From Monosporascus cannonballus (Eukaryota > Ascomycota > Sordariomycetes > Xylariales), in assembly GCA_004154925.1 (NCBI GenBank), contig QJNS01000004.1, positions 1 through 64,000 on the forward strand: DNA of 64,000 nucleotides. Direction: 5' to 3'. Below the pieces are notes generated by a model, which searched no databases, was not told the DNA's origin, and saw nothing but the letters and a program-made list of their open reading frames with translations. The stretch's first letter is position 1, and each line of letters starts with the position of its first letter. Positions 34,550 through 48,189 of the stretch are shown one piece after another. Made by a program: the position numbers and the translations under genes.

Positions 34550-37500
34550 ATATATTATAATAAGGATTTCCGGTATTAAACAAAAAAACAATTAATTAAT
34601 AATTATTATATCGTAAATAACGTAATTTTATATGTTAAGAGATAAGTAATATTTGGAATTATAAGAAATTATGGTTAAGTAAATAAAATTAATTATGTAT
34701 TAAGTAATTATAATAAATTTATTTAATTTTTATTTAATCAAAATACTTCTATAAGTTGTATTAAAAAGCTTAGAGCAAAATATAAATTTTTGGTAATTTA
34801 TATATGGTTATTAGGTTTCTTTCTTTTTTGGTATTATTTTATTATAAAAAGAATAACGTTAATTTAATTTTAAATTTTAATTCGTTATTTTTTTAAGGAT
34901 GATAAAAAAGGGTTACGTATTTGCGTTAATCTGAAACGGTAAAAGGATACGGTTTACGCGCCTTAATAAATTAACGTAAAAACGGTTATAAATGTTTTCA
35001 AAGATATTTAATTAAAGAATCTAAAAATTAATTACTTTGGTTATTTTATATTTAGCCTAAAATTAGCTTAATTTCTTTAATCGCTAAAAGGTAATAATAT
35101 TTTTTAGAAATAACCAGATTTTATCGTTAACTTTATATCTTTCGGCGGGAAAACGATATTTATTTGTTATTTCCTCCTGGGTTTTCTGGGCCGCCGCTCT
35201 TACGGTTTAAGCGAATTTCGTATTTTTTTGCAATTTCCTAACGAAGTTTTCCGTTTGTATACGTAAATCTTTTTTGGTTGTCGAATCGTTTTTTATTTCG
35301 GGAATCGGATTAACGTAATACCCATAAAGCAGAATAAACGCAGTTAATTTTAACGAAATTGTGTTTCAGTTATTAATCATAGATATTGTTTCCGGGAAGA
35401 ACTTATTTTATTCCTATTGCGAATACGTTATGAAAGTTTGTAAAGAAGTTAATACCTTTTAATTAACTTTTTCCGTAATATTATCGGTTTTTAGGTAATA
35501 TACGGTAAAAAAACGTTACTTTATTGCTATTAATTCGCAAAATCTGGCCTAGAATTTCTTTATTTAATTAATTTCTTTATTACTTATAATAACCTTAAGG
35601 AAAATATGGTATTTTTAATATGTTTTTAGCAATACTTCTGCATATATTTTTATATTTATTGTATATATCGTTTTTAAATTTAATACCTTAAATACTTGGT
35701 TTATTACAATTATTAAAAAATATATATCGTATTTAAAAATAATTAATAAATCGGTTATACAATGGATTGATAATTCGTTATAAAATTATTTGGAAACCGG
35801 AAGTAATTTTAATAGCTTTTTTTAATTCTTCCAGACGTTTTTATGGCGGTATACGTCGTAATTCCTTTAAAATTACCTCATTATATAATATATATCCGGC
35901 CAGAAAAAACCTTTCAAAAATACCGTTATCGTAAGATTTTTGCCCAAATAATTTATTATATAGGAATTGTATGTATTTTGTATTAAAGCGGTTTTAAACG
36001 GCTTTTAATTTAAGATCTAAAGGCGTTTCCAAAATTAAGGAAAACTTTTAACGTCCAAAATATATTTAACGATTGATATTAATAATTTTAATTCCGCAGG
36101 AAAATTAAGTTCCATTTTTATAACAGCCTTAATAATACAATTGTAACTTTTATTATGCTTCAACGTTACGTCTCAAAATTTTTAAAATTTTCATAATATT
36201 AAAATATTTGTATTTTTCGAAGTAATCCATTATCTTTAGCTTTAATATTATTAACCTTTATTATATTTTTAACCCATTTCTAGCATTTTATAAATAATAA
36301 AAGTAATTATTTATTTTTTATTAATTAAAACTTTCGTACGATTTTCCGGTTATTACTTTTTTTTAATAAGCGTATTTTGTTTTTTATGCGAAAATATATC
36401 GGCCTTAAAATTTAAGCGGCCGACACGGAATTCGAAATAAAAGTTAAAACGGCATAATTTTTTTAATTACTTTATATGGGATTCGTTTTATTCTTTAATA
36501 ATTATAAAATATTGTAAATTTTTGTAATTGGTAATAATCTTAAATAGGGCTGTTATATTACGCATTTTATATCTTATGTTTTTATGACTTTTATTATCGT
36601 TAAAAGGTTTTTATTATATATTTTATAGTTAATTTTAATAACCTTTAATTTCTTGGAGTAATAAATAATTAATGTAATATTCTTAGTTTATTAACTTAAG
36701 ATAAATAATATTTTTATTTTACTTTTATATAATTTGCTTTTAATATTGTAAGTATTTCGAAATTTGATTATGTTAAAATCGGTTTCGTTATAAACGGATT
36801 TCTAAAACGTTTAAATAATATTTTTTTCCTTTAACGAAAAAAGGTTTTTTTCCGGGTTAAGGTTATTAATAATGCCGATATATCCGCGTAATAAGTTATA
36901 AAGTTACGGTAAAAATTTACGAACCTCAAAAAGTTTCGGATTTTTTTAAACGTTTTAAAAGTTTTTTGCTTTTTAATTACGTATAGTTTCTTAAAATTTA
37001 TTCGTATCCTTTTCCCGGCATTTATGATAAGTCCAAGATATTTTATCGTTTTTATAGTAAATTCGTATTTAGAAATATTTAAATTTAAACCCGTTTTTTC
37101 TAAGCGGTTTACGAACTTTTTTACCTTTTGTATATGGTCGTTTTGGGATCCGGATAAAAAAATAAGGATATCGTTTATATACGTTAAATAAAAAACGTTA
37201 AGATATTCTCTGAGGACCCCGTTAATATATTACTGCAAGGTCGCAAAAGCCCCCTTTAAGCCGAACAGTATTACCAGTTATTTGTATAAGCCGAAAAGCA
37301 TTTGGAATACCGTTTTTCATTCGTTTTTTTCTTTGGTTTTGATTTTATGGAACGTAATTTAGACTTTTATATTAGTAAAATATTTGGCATAGGAAAATAA
37401 CCTCAAGGTTTCCGAAATAAAGGGTAAAAGGTAACGGTTTTTTTCGGTTATTATATTTAACGCCCGGTAATTACAGCTGAAACGCAACCCGTTTCCGGGT

Positions 37501-39790
37501 TTTGTTTATAAATAAAACCGGAACCTTTACGGATAAATTATTTATGTGAACATACCTTTTATTTAAAAGTTTCGTTAGGGTTTTCCTTAAGCCTAATAAT
37601 TCGCCCTTAATTATATTAAATAAAGGCCCTTATAATATTAATATTTTTCTCCTTATTTCGTGTTTGTATAATAAAATTATAAGGTTTATTCCGGGGCAGG
37701 GTAAGTGTAAAGCGTTACCTAGTTTTTTATCGAATAATTTTCAAAACGTTTTTAATTTAAACGGAAGTTTTTCGTTAATTCTTAATTTTTTTTTAGGTAT
37801 TAACGGTTTGTTAATATTGGTTAAAATAATTAAAAATTATTAAATTGCTTAATTAATTCTTTAATTCCTTTTATTTTCCGAAGTTCCGCCTTAAAAGCAG
37901 TAATTCAATTTTTTTTGTTTTATAAGTTGTTTGTACGTTATTTTTAGGCCTTATATTTTTTTAATAAACTTTTATACGACCTATTGCCCTTACCATTAAA
38001 AAATGCTTTTACGTTACGTATATAACGTCGTAATGCTTTATTTAAAGTTTCCTTAAAATTAAGGGGTAATTAAAGCCATTAATAACATATACGAGGATTT
38101 TGGCGTTAAAACCGTTAATATTTATCTTTATATATATTATTTTCTTGATTTTCCTTTGCCGTTATCAGCTCTTTTCCCGAATTCTTTTTAATCCGCGTAA
38201 TTTTATTAAAATATGCGGTAACCGTAAACGTCTTAAGAACGTTTCGTTTATTACAATAAAATAATTATATTTCTAATTAATAAAAAGTTTTATAAATTTT
38301 TCTTAATTAATATATATATCGATAATAAATAAAATATTATCCATATTTTGTTTCGTAATTTTTATTTCGACCTTAGTTCCTTTTCGTTTCCGAACGCGCC
38401 GGTATTTAAAAGTTACTTTTTTCTTATGTTGTTTTTGCGTTCCGATTTTTCCTTTTTATACGTTTTTAATAACTTAATTTTTTCCTATAGTTTTTTATTT
38501 ATAAGAACGGATAACGGTTCGCTTTATAATTAAAACGCCCATAATATAAGTAAACGTTTTTTGTTTTACGGACGTTCCGTTCCTTTTAAATTACTTATCG
38601 TACGTATTATTTCGGCGTTAGGAATAAGGTTTAGGATTTTTACCTTTACCGTCTTATTACCGAAATAATTATTATGCTTATGTTATTATTTAAGTTATTT
38701 TCCGTTTAATTATTACCGCATAATTAAATTATTAGAAAATTATTTATTCTTTTTTGTCACGTTATTTTTTTGAGTGTTCGGCGATTGTTAATATTGTATT
38801 TATTTATACGTTATAGCTTTTAAGAAAATTTACTAATATTAAAATTTAAGTAAGTTTTTTATTTAATACTTCTTTTAACAATGTAAATTTCGTTTCCGTT
38901 AGCCAAATAATTCTTTTTACGCTTATTAACGTTTTTTCGAATAAAAAATAAAATAACGAAAATTTCGCATTATCGACTTATTTTAAACTTTAAAAATATT
39001 CGATTACGTTTTTTTATCCTAACTATTATATTATTCGTATAATACTTAAAAAAAACCATTGGGGTTATATATATTTTTTAGATTTCGGATAAAACACGAA
39101 ATAAAAACCGTACTTTATATATTAATTTCAAGCTTTTCGTATATAACGTAAAATTATTTACGCATCCCTTTTAAGAAAGTAATTTTTATTTCGAATTTGT
39201 AAGTTATAAATACATATTATTCGGGGAATTTCTTTTTTGTCCCGTTGAACTTCTCCGGCCAAAGCAGCGATTTCCGTTTGGCTTTTATGATTAATTCGGT
39301 TATTCGAACCGTTTTTACGGAATAACCTAATTACGCTTCCGATCGTTACTAGGTCGAAAAAAGGTCGGTCTTTATAAGGGCTATCGCGTTTTAAACTTGT
39401 AATTAGATAATAAACTTTTGCTAAGTAATTAAGCCGTTTTTAAGTTATTCGGCCGTTTATATTAGTTCTTTATTTGCTTTATGTAACGTTTTTATATATT
39501 TACCGAACTAGGTTATTTTTTTTTGCTTTTCTTAAGCATGTAATTTTTGCGTTGTTTTATAGTTATTATAAAGCTTATTAAGGTTTCCGTTATAACGCTA
39601 AAAATCTTTTATAACTTTAAGTCAATAAAGGCCTTTTATTGGGCCACTTAAAAAAGTTCGAAAACCCTATTATTTGATTCCGAAGGTTTTTTACTTTGCT
39701 AAATAATAACGAAAAAAATATATAAAAGTTTTTACTTAAGTGGTCGGTAAACAATTGCCAATAAAAATTTATTTTCTAATTAGAAAAAAA
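34550..39790 (-). mobile_element. degraded Gypsy element I, minus strand, no LTRs found
   Basis: The minus strand carries Gag/protease near 38200-39350, RT at 37150-37780 and an integrase C-terminus near 34990-35270. No paired LTRs could be found, so the element is probably truncated at both ends. Its sequence is clearly different from elements A-F. Confidence 0.7.
34990..39350 (-). pseudogene. gag-pol of element I
   Basis: Read on the minus strand: SLKRDSPYKDRPFFDLVTIG then QTEIAALAGEVQRDKKEIP at about 39200-39390 (Gag side). A protease-like stretch follows near 38180-38330 (ILFIIDIYIN, then RRLRLPHI). RT shows RFSCNYRALNIITEKNRYLL at about 37480-37420, GLKGAFATLQYYINGVLREY and LTYINDILIFLSG at about 37150-37270. 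The YxDD box reads YIND, a likely D-to-N RIP change. The thumb and RNase H start follow (KYLGLIINAGK). The integrase C-terminal segment has YKVNDKIWLFLKNI at about 35110-35150. Stops are frequent. Confidence 0.75.
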
Positions 39791-39905
39791 AGAAAGATAA
39801 AAATATAGTTTTGTATATATATGCATATAAGGCGTTACGTTAATGGTGCTTGGTATCGGCGTTTGTCCGGTGCCCCATAATAGGGCTCCATACAGTCCCA
39901 TTACA
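39791..39905. other. junction between element I and truncated element H
   Basis: A short GC-richer stretch (about 39838-39905) links the minus-strand element I to the 5'-truncated element H. It matches neither neighbour. It could be a remnant of the original target or filler from a deletion. Confidence 0.45.
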
Positions 39906-42900
39906 GTAATCCAGATAAAAAACGATTTACGGCCTAATAATTTTTATAATTTTCATAAAAAAGACCTACGTTTAAAAACGCTGTAACCTTTAAAAGTTTT
40001 ACCGTTAAGACCGGATAAAGAAATAATAAAACCAATATTTTTATTAATAAATTTCATAAAACATCAAAACAATAATATAAAAAATAAATTTATTCGAATT
40101 AAATAATTAATTACCCTGGATAAATATCTAGCCGAAATAGTTAAGGTCGATAATTAATAATTTAAAAAATAATAAAATAAAAAAGATAATATATTTTACG
40201 ATCGGGATATAATAAGTTTAAGGAAGAGAAAAAGCGAAACGTACCTTTTATATTTTACGAAATAGCGCCAAAATATATGGAATTCGGCGTTATTTATAAA
40301 TATGATTAAAATTAAATTAAATATTTTAATTTTAGTAAAATGGGATATACAGTATATAAATATTAAAAACATAAAACGTTACGGTAATAAAATTAATTAC
40401 TTATACTGGAAAATTATTTTAAGGATAATTAAAAAACCAATAATAAAATTATTAATATAATTTAAACCAAGTGTGTACCAGGCCTTTCAGAAATCCAATA
40501 AAGACCTTTATAATAGGAAATCCAACAAAAATTGTACAAAACCAAGAAGTTAATTTAATAGGTATTACGAATATTATGAGAAGTATTATAAGGATAATTA
40601 CGAAAATATGAGGGCTGGATAAAAAAAGTATATTTTAAAAATTTTGATTAATACGGCAAAATATAAGCCATATATTGCCGATGACGAAAATACTTTGATT
40701 ACAAAAAATACAAATAACATATTTATGGGAAAACTATCCGTATATATTACAAGGGATTTAATTTCCGAAACCAAACGGGAAATAATAAAAACGATAAATA
40801 ATAATATCGATATTTCCGATTTATAATCTCAAAAAACGATATTTATTAATTTTTAAAAGTAAAAAGAGAGCCAGAAAAAAAGTAATGCCCGTAAAAACAC
40901 GTTTTTAATTATTACCAGTATTATATTAAGTAAATAAACAAGGAATTAATCCAATATATGATAACGAAGTATTACCAGAAAATTATTATATATTTCGATT
41001 GTTAATTAATATTTATAATAAATCACTTTCAAAGAAAAATTATTAAAAAGGAAATATACTAATTGATAAAAGAGTTTTAAAATAATAATCAGGATAGCGC
41101 ATAAGAAGATCTAATCGCAAATAGAAAAAAACAATTTATTCGAAAAAAATATATTATAACAAAATTAAAATTATATAACATGATTTGAAAAAACAATATG
41201 TCGGTAATAACGACAAATATAACCACTTAACGCGTTAAACGTAAAAAATATAAACAAAGTTCGATAAATTCGAAAATGAATTAAAAAAACTTATTTATAA
41301 AAAAGCTAAAAAATAACGGAACCTAAAGGAATTAAACAGAATTTCCGAAAAAGGCTTTAAACGCGATAATAAAAACCGTTAAGAATCTTATTATTTTAGA
41401 AATATAATTTGGAACGTATTAATATACCGTAATAATAAATTACGGAAATTTGAGCGGAAATTATATTATATTAAATATAATTAATAAATTTAAATTGCTA
41501 TAAAATATAAATTAAAACCTTATATAACGATAAATGGCAAAGATCAGGGATTTATTAACGATAACGAAAAAATTGCGCGAGAAATTAATTATTTCGAAAT
41601 CTCTTTCTAAAAACGGTATTAAATAATTAATTTCGATATCGTTTTATTTGGGAATTCGGATATAATTTTTGGATTATTATAAATACGTTAATACGGAATC
41701 TTAATCCATAGGAAAAGAAGCTCAATAAAATTTATTTTACGACTTATTAATAAACACAAAAGAGATTAAAATTTTAATATTTAATTAAAAATGCAAATAA
41801 ATGTAAATATAAGGACATAATAAAGCCTTTATTACCAAAAAGGACAAATTATAAAAAAATAGGCGTTAAAAAATACGACGTATTATTATTATTATTAAAA
41901 GAACATTAAAGAAACTAAATAAAACTTTAAAGCAAAGGCCCCAAATATCAAGATATTTAATCAACATGCTACCATAATATTAAAGATATAAAAAGTTTGT
42001 TAAAAAGGAATTTAAAAAGAAATTACCAAAATATAATGAATAAAGTTATGAAATTATTTTTAAAAACGGATCCTTGATAAAGTTTTACCTTTTTTATAAG
42101 GTTAATAAAAACGAATTACGTATTTTTAAAAAGATACCTAAAAAATTGGTTATAAAAGGGATAAATTGGACCTTTAAAGTATTAACAAAACACTTAATAT
42201 TTTTCGTATTTACAAAAATGAAAAATTACAACTTATAATTAATTATTAAAAACTAAAGGATATTATTATTAAAAATCGAACATAATTAACCTTAATTAGT
42301 GAAATAAAAACCCGATTTTAAGGCACTAAATAATTTATAATATGCGATATTAAATATAAATATAATTTTATTAAAATTAAACAACAAACAAAAAATAACC
42401 ATTTTAGTAAAATACGGATTATTTACATATTTAATTATACAAATAGGATTTATAAACGTATTAGAAATTTTCCAACGGATATTTAATTACGTATTCTTAA
42501 TATATCTCGATATTTTCGTTATTTGTTATTCCCACGACATTTCTATTTTTTCGGAAACAGGAAAAGCTAATATAGGATACGTTCATAAGTTTTTTTTTTC
42601 AATTTTGCAAAACGTAAAGTTATTAATTAATGCAGAAAAAAGTTAATGTTATAAATAAGAAATAAAATATTTAAAATATATTATGATCCTAGGACATATT
42701 AAAATACACCGTAAGAAAATGGCTATAATTACAAAATAACAAACGCTTATTATGGTCAAAAAAATACAAGTATTTTTTGAATTCGCTATTTATTACAAAA
42801 TATTTATTTAAAGTTTTAATAAAATAATTATATTTTTACTCAATTTTACGAATAAAGTAAAAGAATTTACGAAAATAATTAAGATAAAAAAGACGTTTTA

Positions 42901-44790
42901 AAATATCAAAAATACAATTATTAACAAGGTAATATTAATGATATACGATTTAACCCGCCTCGTTAAGTTAAAAATCGATATTTTAGATTACGTATTAAGC
43001 GTAATAATCGGATAACGAAATAATTAAGCCAAATTGCATTTTATTATATTGTTTTTTTTATAAATTAAAAAACCCGTACTTAATTACTGTGTTTTAAATA
43101 CGGAATTTATAGTTATTAGTATGGCATTTCGAAAATTTAAGTATTTCCTAAAGGGAAATTTGTCTAAGATTAATGTTTATATAAATTATTAAAGTTTTAT
43201 CCGTTTTCAGATAATTAAGAAACTTCTAGAACGATAATTAAATTACGTAAAGGAATTGACGAATTTCGATTTCGTTATTATTTATAGGAAAAGTTCAAAA
43301 AATAACAAAGCAAATACTTTAAATAAACGATTAAACCTTAGGGAAAAATTGGTTAACATTAACTATATAATATTTAATACCATTATAGAAGAGTATTTAT
43401 GCTTACGCTAAATTATAATAATTCGAATAATACTTTTCAACATATATCAGAAAATCTAGTAATATAATAACGGTTTTCTAAAAAAACCAAAAAAAGGATA
43501 AAATCTAAGTTTTAGAAAAATACCAGAAAGATGTAATACGAAGAATATGCGAATATTAACGTTATAGATATTTAAGGATTTATAAAACTTTAAAAAAGCT
43601 TTAATGCATATATTCTCTTTTTAAAATAAAATTAACGGTATAAAATATTATACGGCAATACCATATTTACGCCAGAAGAAAAACTCGACGATATAAACTA
43701 TATGGCAAATTACAGCTATTATTAGTTATAAAGTTATTATAGCATTTAATTATATTCGACTTTATTACCAAACCTTTTATATCAAAAATCCAGTTATAAA
43801 AATATATTACGATAACACTTTCGTAACTGTTAATCGATTTACAAAACTTTCTATTTTTTATTATATGAAAAAGATATAAAGGCCGAATAAATAACATATA
43901 TTTTTTAAACATATTTTTAGTATATAGAGATTATCTATAGAAATTATTTTAAATAAAAAGTTAATATTTATATTTACGTTTTAGCAAAGCCTGATAATAC
44001 AGCTTAACTTAAATTATAATTTTTTATCGTATTTAAAGCTTAATATAAAATAAACAATAAAACGAACGAATTAAATTTTAAATGCTTATATATAATATTA
44101 TATTAATAATAAACCAAATATTTAACTCAAAAAACTATTTACCATACAATTAACCTAAAATATTAATTAATACGAAAATATTTAATTAACATTTACGAAC
44201 GTAAATTTTGATTTTATTTTAAAAGTTTACAGCATAATTCATGACGACGGATTAATTAATATCGAAATACTTTTTAAGTTAAAATGATTACGATAATTAT
44301 ATTAAAAAATAAAAGCAAAACTGGAAATCGTACGTAATCAAATAAGCAAAAATTATAATTAAACAAAGTTAAAAATGTTAATTTGGGAAAAAGGGGAAAT
44401 AATTTTCTTTATTATTAAAAACATTTAAATAAAACAGGTTAACAAAACACTTAATTCTAAATATATCGGCCTATATAAACTTTATACAAAAATCTTGGAA
44501 AATAATGATTAAATAAAATTTCCATTAGAAATTAAATTCCATTTAATTTTTTACGTTTCTTTATTCGAATTAATAATAAACATAATAAAGGTATATATGG
44601 TACAAGATAATGTAAAAGTAAAAGATAAATAAGTATATAAGGTGGAAAAAATCCTCGATATACGAAAACAAAACGGACATACTTAGTACCTAAGTAAATT
44701 GAAAAAGTATTTAGATTCCGAAAATCTCTAGAAACTCGCCAAAAACCTCAATAATGCCCAGCGCCTGCTAAAGAACTTTTATCAGCAACA
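39906..44790 (+). pseudogene. gag-pol of H
   Basis: The Gag segment at 40644-40826 keeps AKYKPYIADDENTLITK. The protease end is near 41650. RT has ICYSHDISIF at about 42520-42560, where the family has YLDD, so the catalytic box has lost its first aspartate. RNase H starts near 42970 (KIDILDYVLS). Integrase lies at 43600-44350. The chromodomain at about 44630-44780 reads YKVEKILDIRKQNGH, then KYLDSENL. Many Q-to-stop changes are present. Confidence 0.75.
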
Positions 44791-44859
44791 ACGGAGCCAC
44801 CGGAAATAATTATATCCTAATTCATATTATTCAAAAAGCTGACGGCGTTCCAGTTAATA

Positions 44860-45308
44860 ATATCCGTACCGCTAATAACTTAAACGACCATAAGGGATTT
44901 TATCTCTTATAATATAAATTCAAAAAAATTGATTTGATAACTAAGAAATTCAATTCATAAACTTCGCACCCTGCAACTTATAATGTTAAGGTTAACGGCG
45001 TATTCGGCAAAGACGTGTTAAAACTTCCGATAAATATTTTTCGGCCGCCAATTTTTCTTTTTTCAATATTTTCGATTCCGCAATATAACGATTAATTATA
45101 AAAATAAAGATTCCCGTCCCGTTATACGAATAATTTCGATAAACATACTCCTTATAACGAAAGGTTCCGCCCATTATTTAACAAATAAACTATCGGGTAA
45201 AATAAAAAAACAAAATATGGTATTAAAATTTTCAAATTTAATCAAGTTAACCAAAGCAAACCGTTATTCGGATTTAGGGGAACGAGGTTTAATTACAGTA
45301 AAAAACAT
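44860..45308 (-). pseudogene. antisense ORF of H
   Basis: ATG at 45308 gives MFFTVIKPRSPKSE, a TAA at a Q position, then RFALVNLIKFENF, matching B and D. A second open stretch (45174-44992) in another frame reads EYVYRNYSYNGTGIFIFIINR, then ILKKEKLAAEKYLSEVLTRL, matching A, D and E. Either a one-base shift or an intron separates the two. A branch-like CTTAAC (44985-44990) 11 bases before TTGCAG (44971-44976), both on the minus strand, looks like a fungal 3' splice site. Function unknown. Confidence 0.55.
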
Positions 45309-45381
45309 ATTAAATATACGCAGAAAACTTACAAAGAAGAAAAGAAAATCTTAAAGGCAAAATCTATAAAAAGAAAAAACG

Positions 45382-45822
45382 TATTAGAACCTAACGAGTT
45401 ACGTTTCCAAAAACGGTTTAACGTAATTTAACTATCATTGCGCGGTAAAGCAGATTACGTAACGGATTACCAACTTATTGGTAATACGTTAATAAATCGG
45501 ATTACTAACTTAGTAATAATAAGCCAGTAAGCCGGATTACTAATTTACTAGGAATAAGCGAATAAGCCGGATTATTAACTTACGGATAATAAGCTATGTT
45601 TAGTAAAATTATTAAAATAAGAAAAACCAAAATTAAGACATTTATTATTTTTATAATTTAGATAACTTTAATTTACAATATAATATCGTTACCCAAAGCA
45701 CCTTTGGTATTACGGAATATAATACATTACGGTATTTATTACTTAGATTCCTACGATTTTTCTGCTAACATAAAACCGTACGAGTAAGGTTTAATAGTTG
45801 GTTAAACCGCCTAGCCGTTACA
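45382..45822 (+). repeat. 3' LTR of H (441 bp)
   Basis: It starts TATTAGAACCTAACG (RIP form of TGTTACGACC) and ends CTAGCCGTTACA. The U5 hairpin is intact at 45788-45808. A purine-rich stretch precedes it. Without the 5' LTR the target duplication cannot be tested. Confidence 0.85.
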
Positions 45823-46036
45823 ATGGTATTATTTGTTTTTTTACTTATATTAAAATATAATAATAAAGTTATTAATACGGATAAGACGGATTATTAGATA
45901 AAAGGTTTTTAGAACCGCACAACAGACGTTCTTTATATTACAGATTTAACCGGCGCATATTTTTTAAGAAACCGTATAATTTAGGCCATTAGCCGATTTC
46001 GGGAATTTAATATTTATAATAATTTGCATAATATAA
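45823..46036. other. spacer after element H
   Basis: AT-rich. Short plus-strand coding-like strings are seen (ITDLTGAYFLRNRII near 45955), possibly an upstream part of the pseudogene at 46037 in another frame. Nothing else is recognised. Confidence 0.35.
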
Positions 46037-46591
46037 ATGGTACCAGAAATACAGTAATTTTATGATTTTAATCTAAGAAATTACAAAACCCCGATATATT
46101 TTAAATATATATTATGTGAACGTTATTTCCATAAATTAAAGAAAGGAAAATTCCGCACTTATACGTAATTGGCTACCGAGCAAATAACCTTATATAAAAA
46201 TTGGATTCTTAAGTATCGCAGTATATTCGGTATTAATACTAAGAATTTCGGCGGTTACCCGGAATTTCCGATTATTATAATACCTATATGGAATTTTAAT
46301 ACAAAGTAATTTTTAGAATCAGCAGGGAAAAAAATAAAGAAATCCCTAAAACCAGCTAGGGACCCAGTTACGGCGATAAAGGGAAAACGCGGCAAGAGAA
46401 AAAAAGCTAAATCCGGCCGTTAACCTTTATTAAAGGAATTAAAAAGCCCTAGTTCGAACAAAAAATAACTACCAAAATTTCCAACAAAAAAAGGACAAAA
46501 TGTATAGGCGGCTTCGAAAAATACTAATTAGGACCGTACTGTTACAGGAACAAAGGTTTCTGTCTCCAAGAGACTTACCTTTAAGGCCTAG
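46037..46591 (+). pseudogene. decayed gene with a lysine-rich C-terminal tail
   Basis: One frame runs for 184 codons from ATG at 46037 to TAG at 46589. Its internal stops are all TAA or TAG, at places where Q fits. Near the middle it reads ATEQITLYKNWILKYRSIFG and FGGYPEFPIIIIPIWNFN. The tail is strongly basic (GKKIKKSLKPARDPVTAIKG, KRGKRKKAKSG, PTKKGQNV). The tail resembles the basic C-terminal extensions of some fungal DDE transposases, but no catalytic motif is visible, so this is only a guess. Codon composition is less AT-rich than the neighbouring retroelements. The true start may lie upstream. Confidence 0.45.
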
Positions 46592-46599
46592 CGCGGACC

Positions 46600-46953
46600 T
46601 GTTACGGCTAAACCCCGGATAAGAAAACTTGGCGTTTGTGGTAATCTAATTAATCTAAGTAATTTAAGAAACCTGGGACTAAATTATTTAAATTACCTAA
46701 ATCTATAATATATTCACTTTAGTAATTAGAATATATAATAAGCCGGTTTTTTATATAAATAGTACCTATTTAATTTCGCTCCTTAGTTATTAATCTATGT
46801 TCTTAATTTAAAAATACCTTTACCATTTTTTAAGAAAGAAAAGATATTTAAATCTTTTTAACGAATAAATTATTAAATTATTCTGTGCCTTATTGTTACC
46901 TGCAAATCAAGCCCCCTTTTCGAATACTGCTTATACTTCCGGGTGGATATATA
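46600..46953 (+). repeat. candidate 5' LTR of element G
   Basis: TGTTACGGC starts 9 bp after the preceding pseudogene. A TATAAATA box lies at about 46754, and a possible end TATAACA at 46953. The partner LTR is outside the window, so both limits are tentative. Confidence 0.3.
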
Positions 46954-47510
46954 ACAAGTTCGTTATATTTTGATAATTCCCTAATTAATTACCGACGAAT
47001 AATTTACCGCCCAGTTAGGGCATAAACTTTGCTAAACTTATTACAAACGAAAGTATTAGATAACATTTCAAAGATAAATAATATATCCGATTTCCGGTAT
47101 TAACCAATAAAATGTTAATAATAAAACTTAACAACCTGTCCCTTATTAAACAAATTTCCCAATTAATTAGCAATATAGTACTCTTTATTATTCGATCATA
47201 AGGAAAACTTTTTTTTTACAACTCCAACAATAATTTACCCCAACTCCTAAAAATACTATAAAAGTCTAGGAAAATAATTTAAATAGAAAAAGGTTAAGGA
47301 AAAAGCTAAGGGAAAATATAGGGCAAGACCATAGAAAAAAAAGAAAAAAAGCCAACTGTTAATAAGAAATTATATATATTAATAACAAAGGTTAAAACTC
47401 TAAAAAAGAAAAACGTTAAATTCGTTTAATAGCAAAAAACGTCGACCTTGCCATTATTCGGCACAAACCAGATACGCAAAAGAAATATTCCACCCACTAA
47501 TTACCATAAA

Positions 47511-47726
47511 ATGTCAAATATTAAGGGCTATAAACCAATTCCCCCCAAGCCTTACGATAAATTGAAGCACCCGGGAAAATTTCTGATTTAGGCCCGATTT
47601 TATGTTAAGTTCTACAAAAGTTCTTTAACTGAAAATTATTAAAAAATTATAAACATTTTTTAATTATGTACCGGGAAAATTATTTTGTAATTCGAACTTG
47701 TTATGAGAAATTATTTAAGGAATTAC
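47511..47726 (+). pseudogene. gag of G, N-terminal part
   Basis: ATG at 47511 gives MSNIKGYKPIPPKPYDKLKH followed by a Gag-like PGKFLI..RFYVKFYKSSL segment. The frame has TAG/TAA at Q positions. It reads to FELVMRNYLRNY, where ATTAC (codons for N-Y) is the target duplication of E. The frame continues across the insertion at 60674. Gypsy Gag proteins have the same P-x-x-Y-D-G start, here with G replaced. Confidence 0.75.
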
Positions 47727-48097
47727 TGTTACGACCCAACCCAAAATCGGCCACAAAGACGGTCGGACCCACAAAAAGGGGTCACGTGATTCGGATCTCT
47801 CTTGGCATCAAGATCCAAATAAATACATACGGAACCAATCGAATCTAATGGTATTGGATCTGTGACAACGTCGAGATCCAATAAAAATCTAATTAACTTA
47901 TGAAAATATATACGCTTATTAATTCCATAGTTTAAAAAACGTTAATTTACAATATAACATCGTTATTTAAGGTACCTTTAGCATTACGAAACGTAATACA
48001 TTACTATATTTATTATTCATATTTTTACGATATTCCTATTAATATAAACCCGTCGACTTACGGTTTAACAATTGCTTAAACCTTAAAACTTATTATA
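47727..48097 (+). repeat. 5' LTR of E (371 bp)
   Basis: It starts TGTTACGACCCAACCC and ends TTATTATA. CACGTG lies at 47783-47788, and the U5 hairpin at 48062-48082. Confidence 0.95.
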
Positions 48098-48112
48098 CGT
48101 TGCAAGTTTTTG
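48098..48112 (+). other. primer binding site of E
   Basis: CGTTGCAAGTTTTTG keeps the unmutated core GTTGCAAG, complementary to CTTGCAAC of the LTR. Confidence 0.6.
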
Positions 48113-48189
48113 TTTAATAATACCGTTCAATTTTAAGTAATATTTAATATTATTAAAATATTAACTAAGGTTAAGGAAACTTTTATTTA

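Larger units (their letters stand above)
39906..45822 (+). mobile_element. 5'-truncated chromovirus H
   Basis: Similarity to the internal region of C and E begins abruptly inside gag (AGTAATCCAGATAAAAAACG, compare about 22905). No 5' LTR or primer site precedes it, so about 0.9 kb is missing. The body continues through gag, protease, RT, integrase and chromodomain to one 441-bp LTR. Confidence 0.85.
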
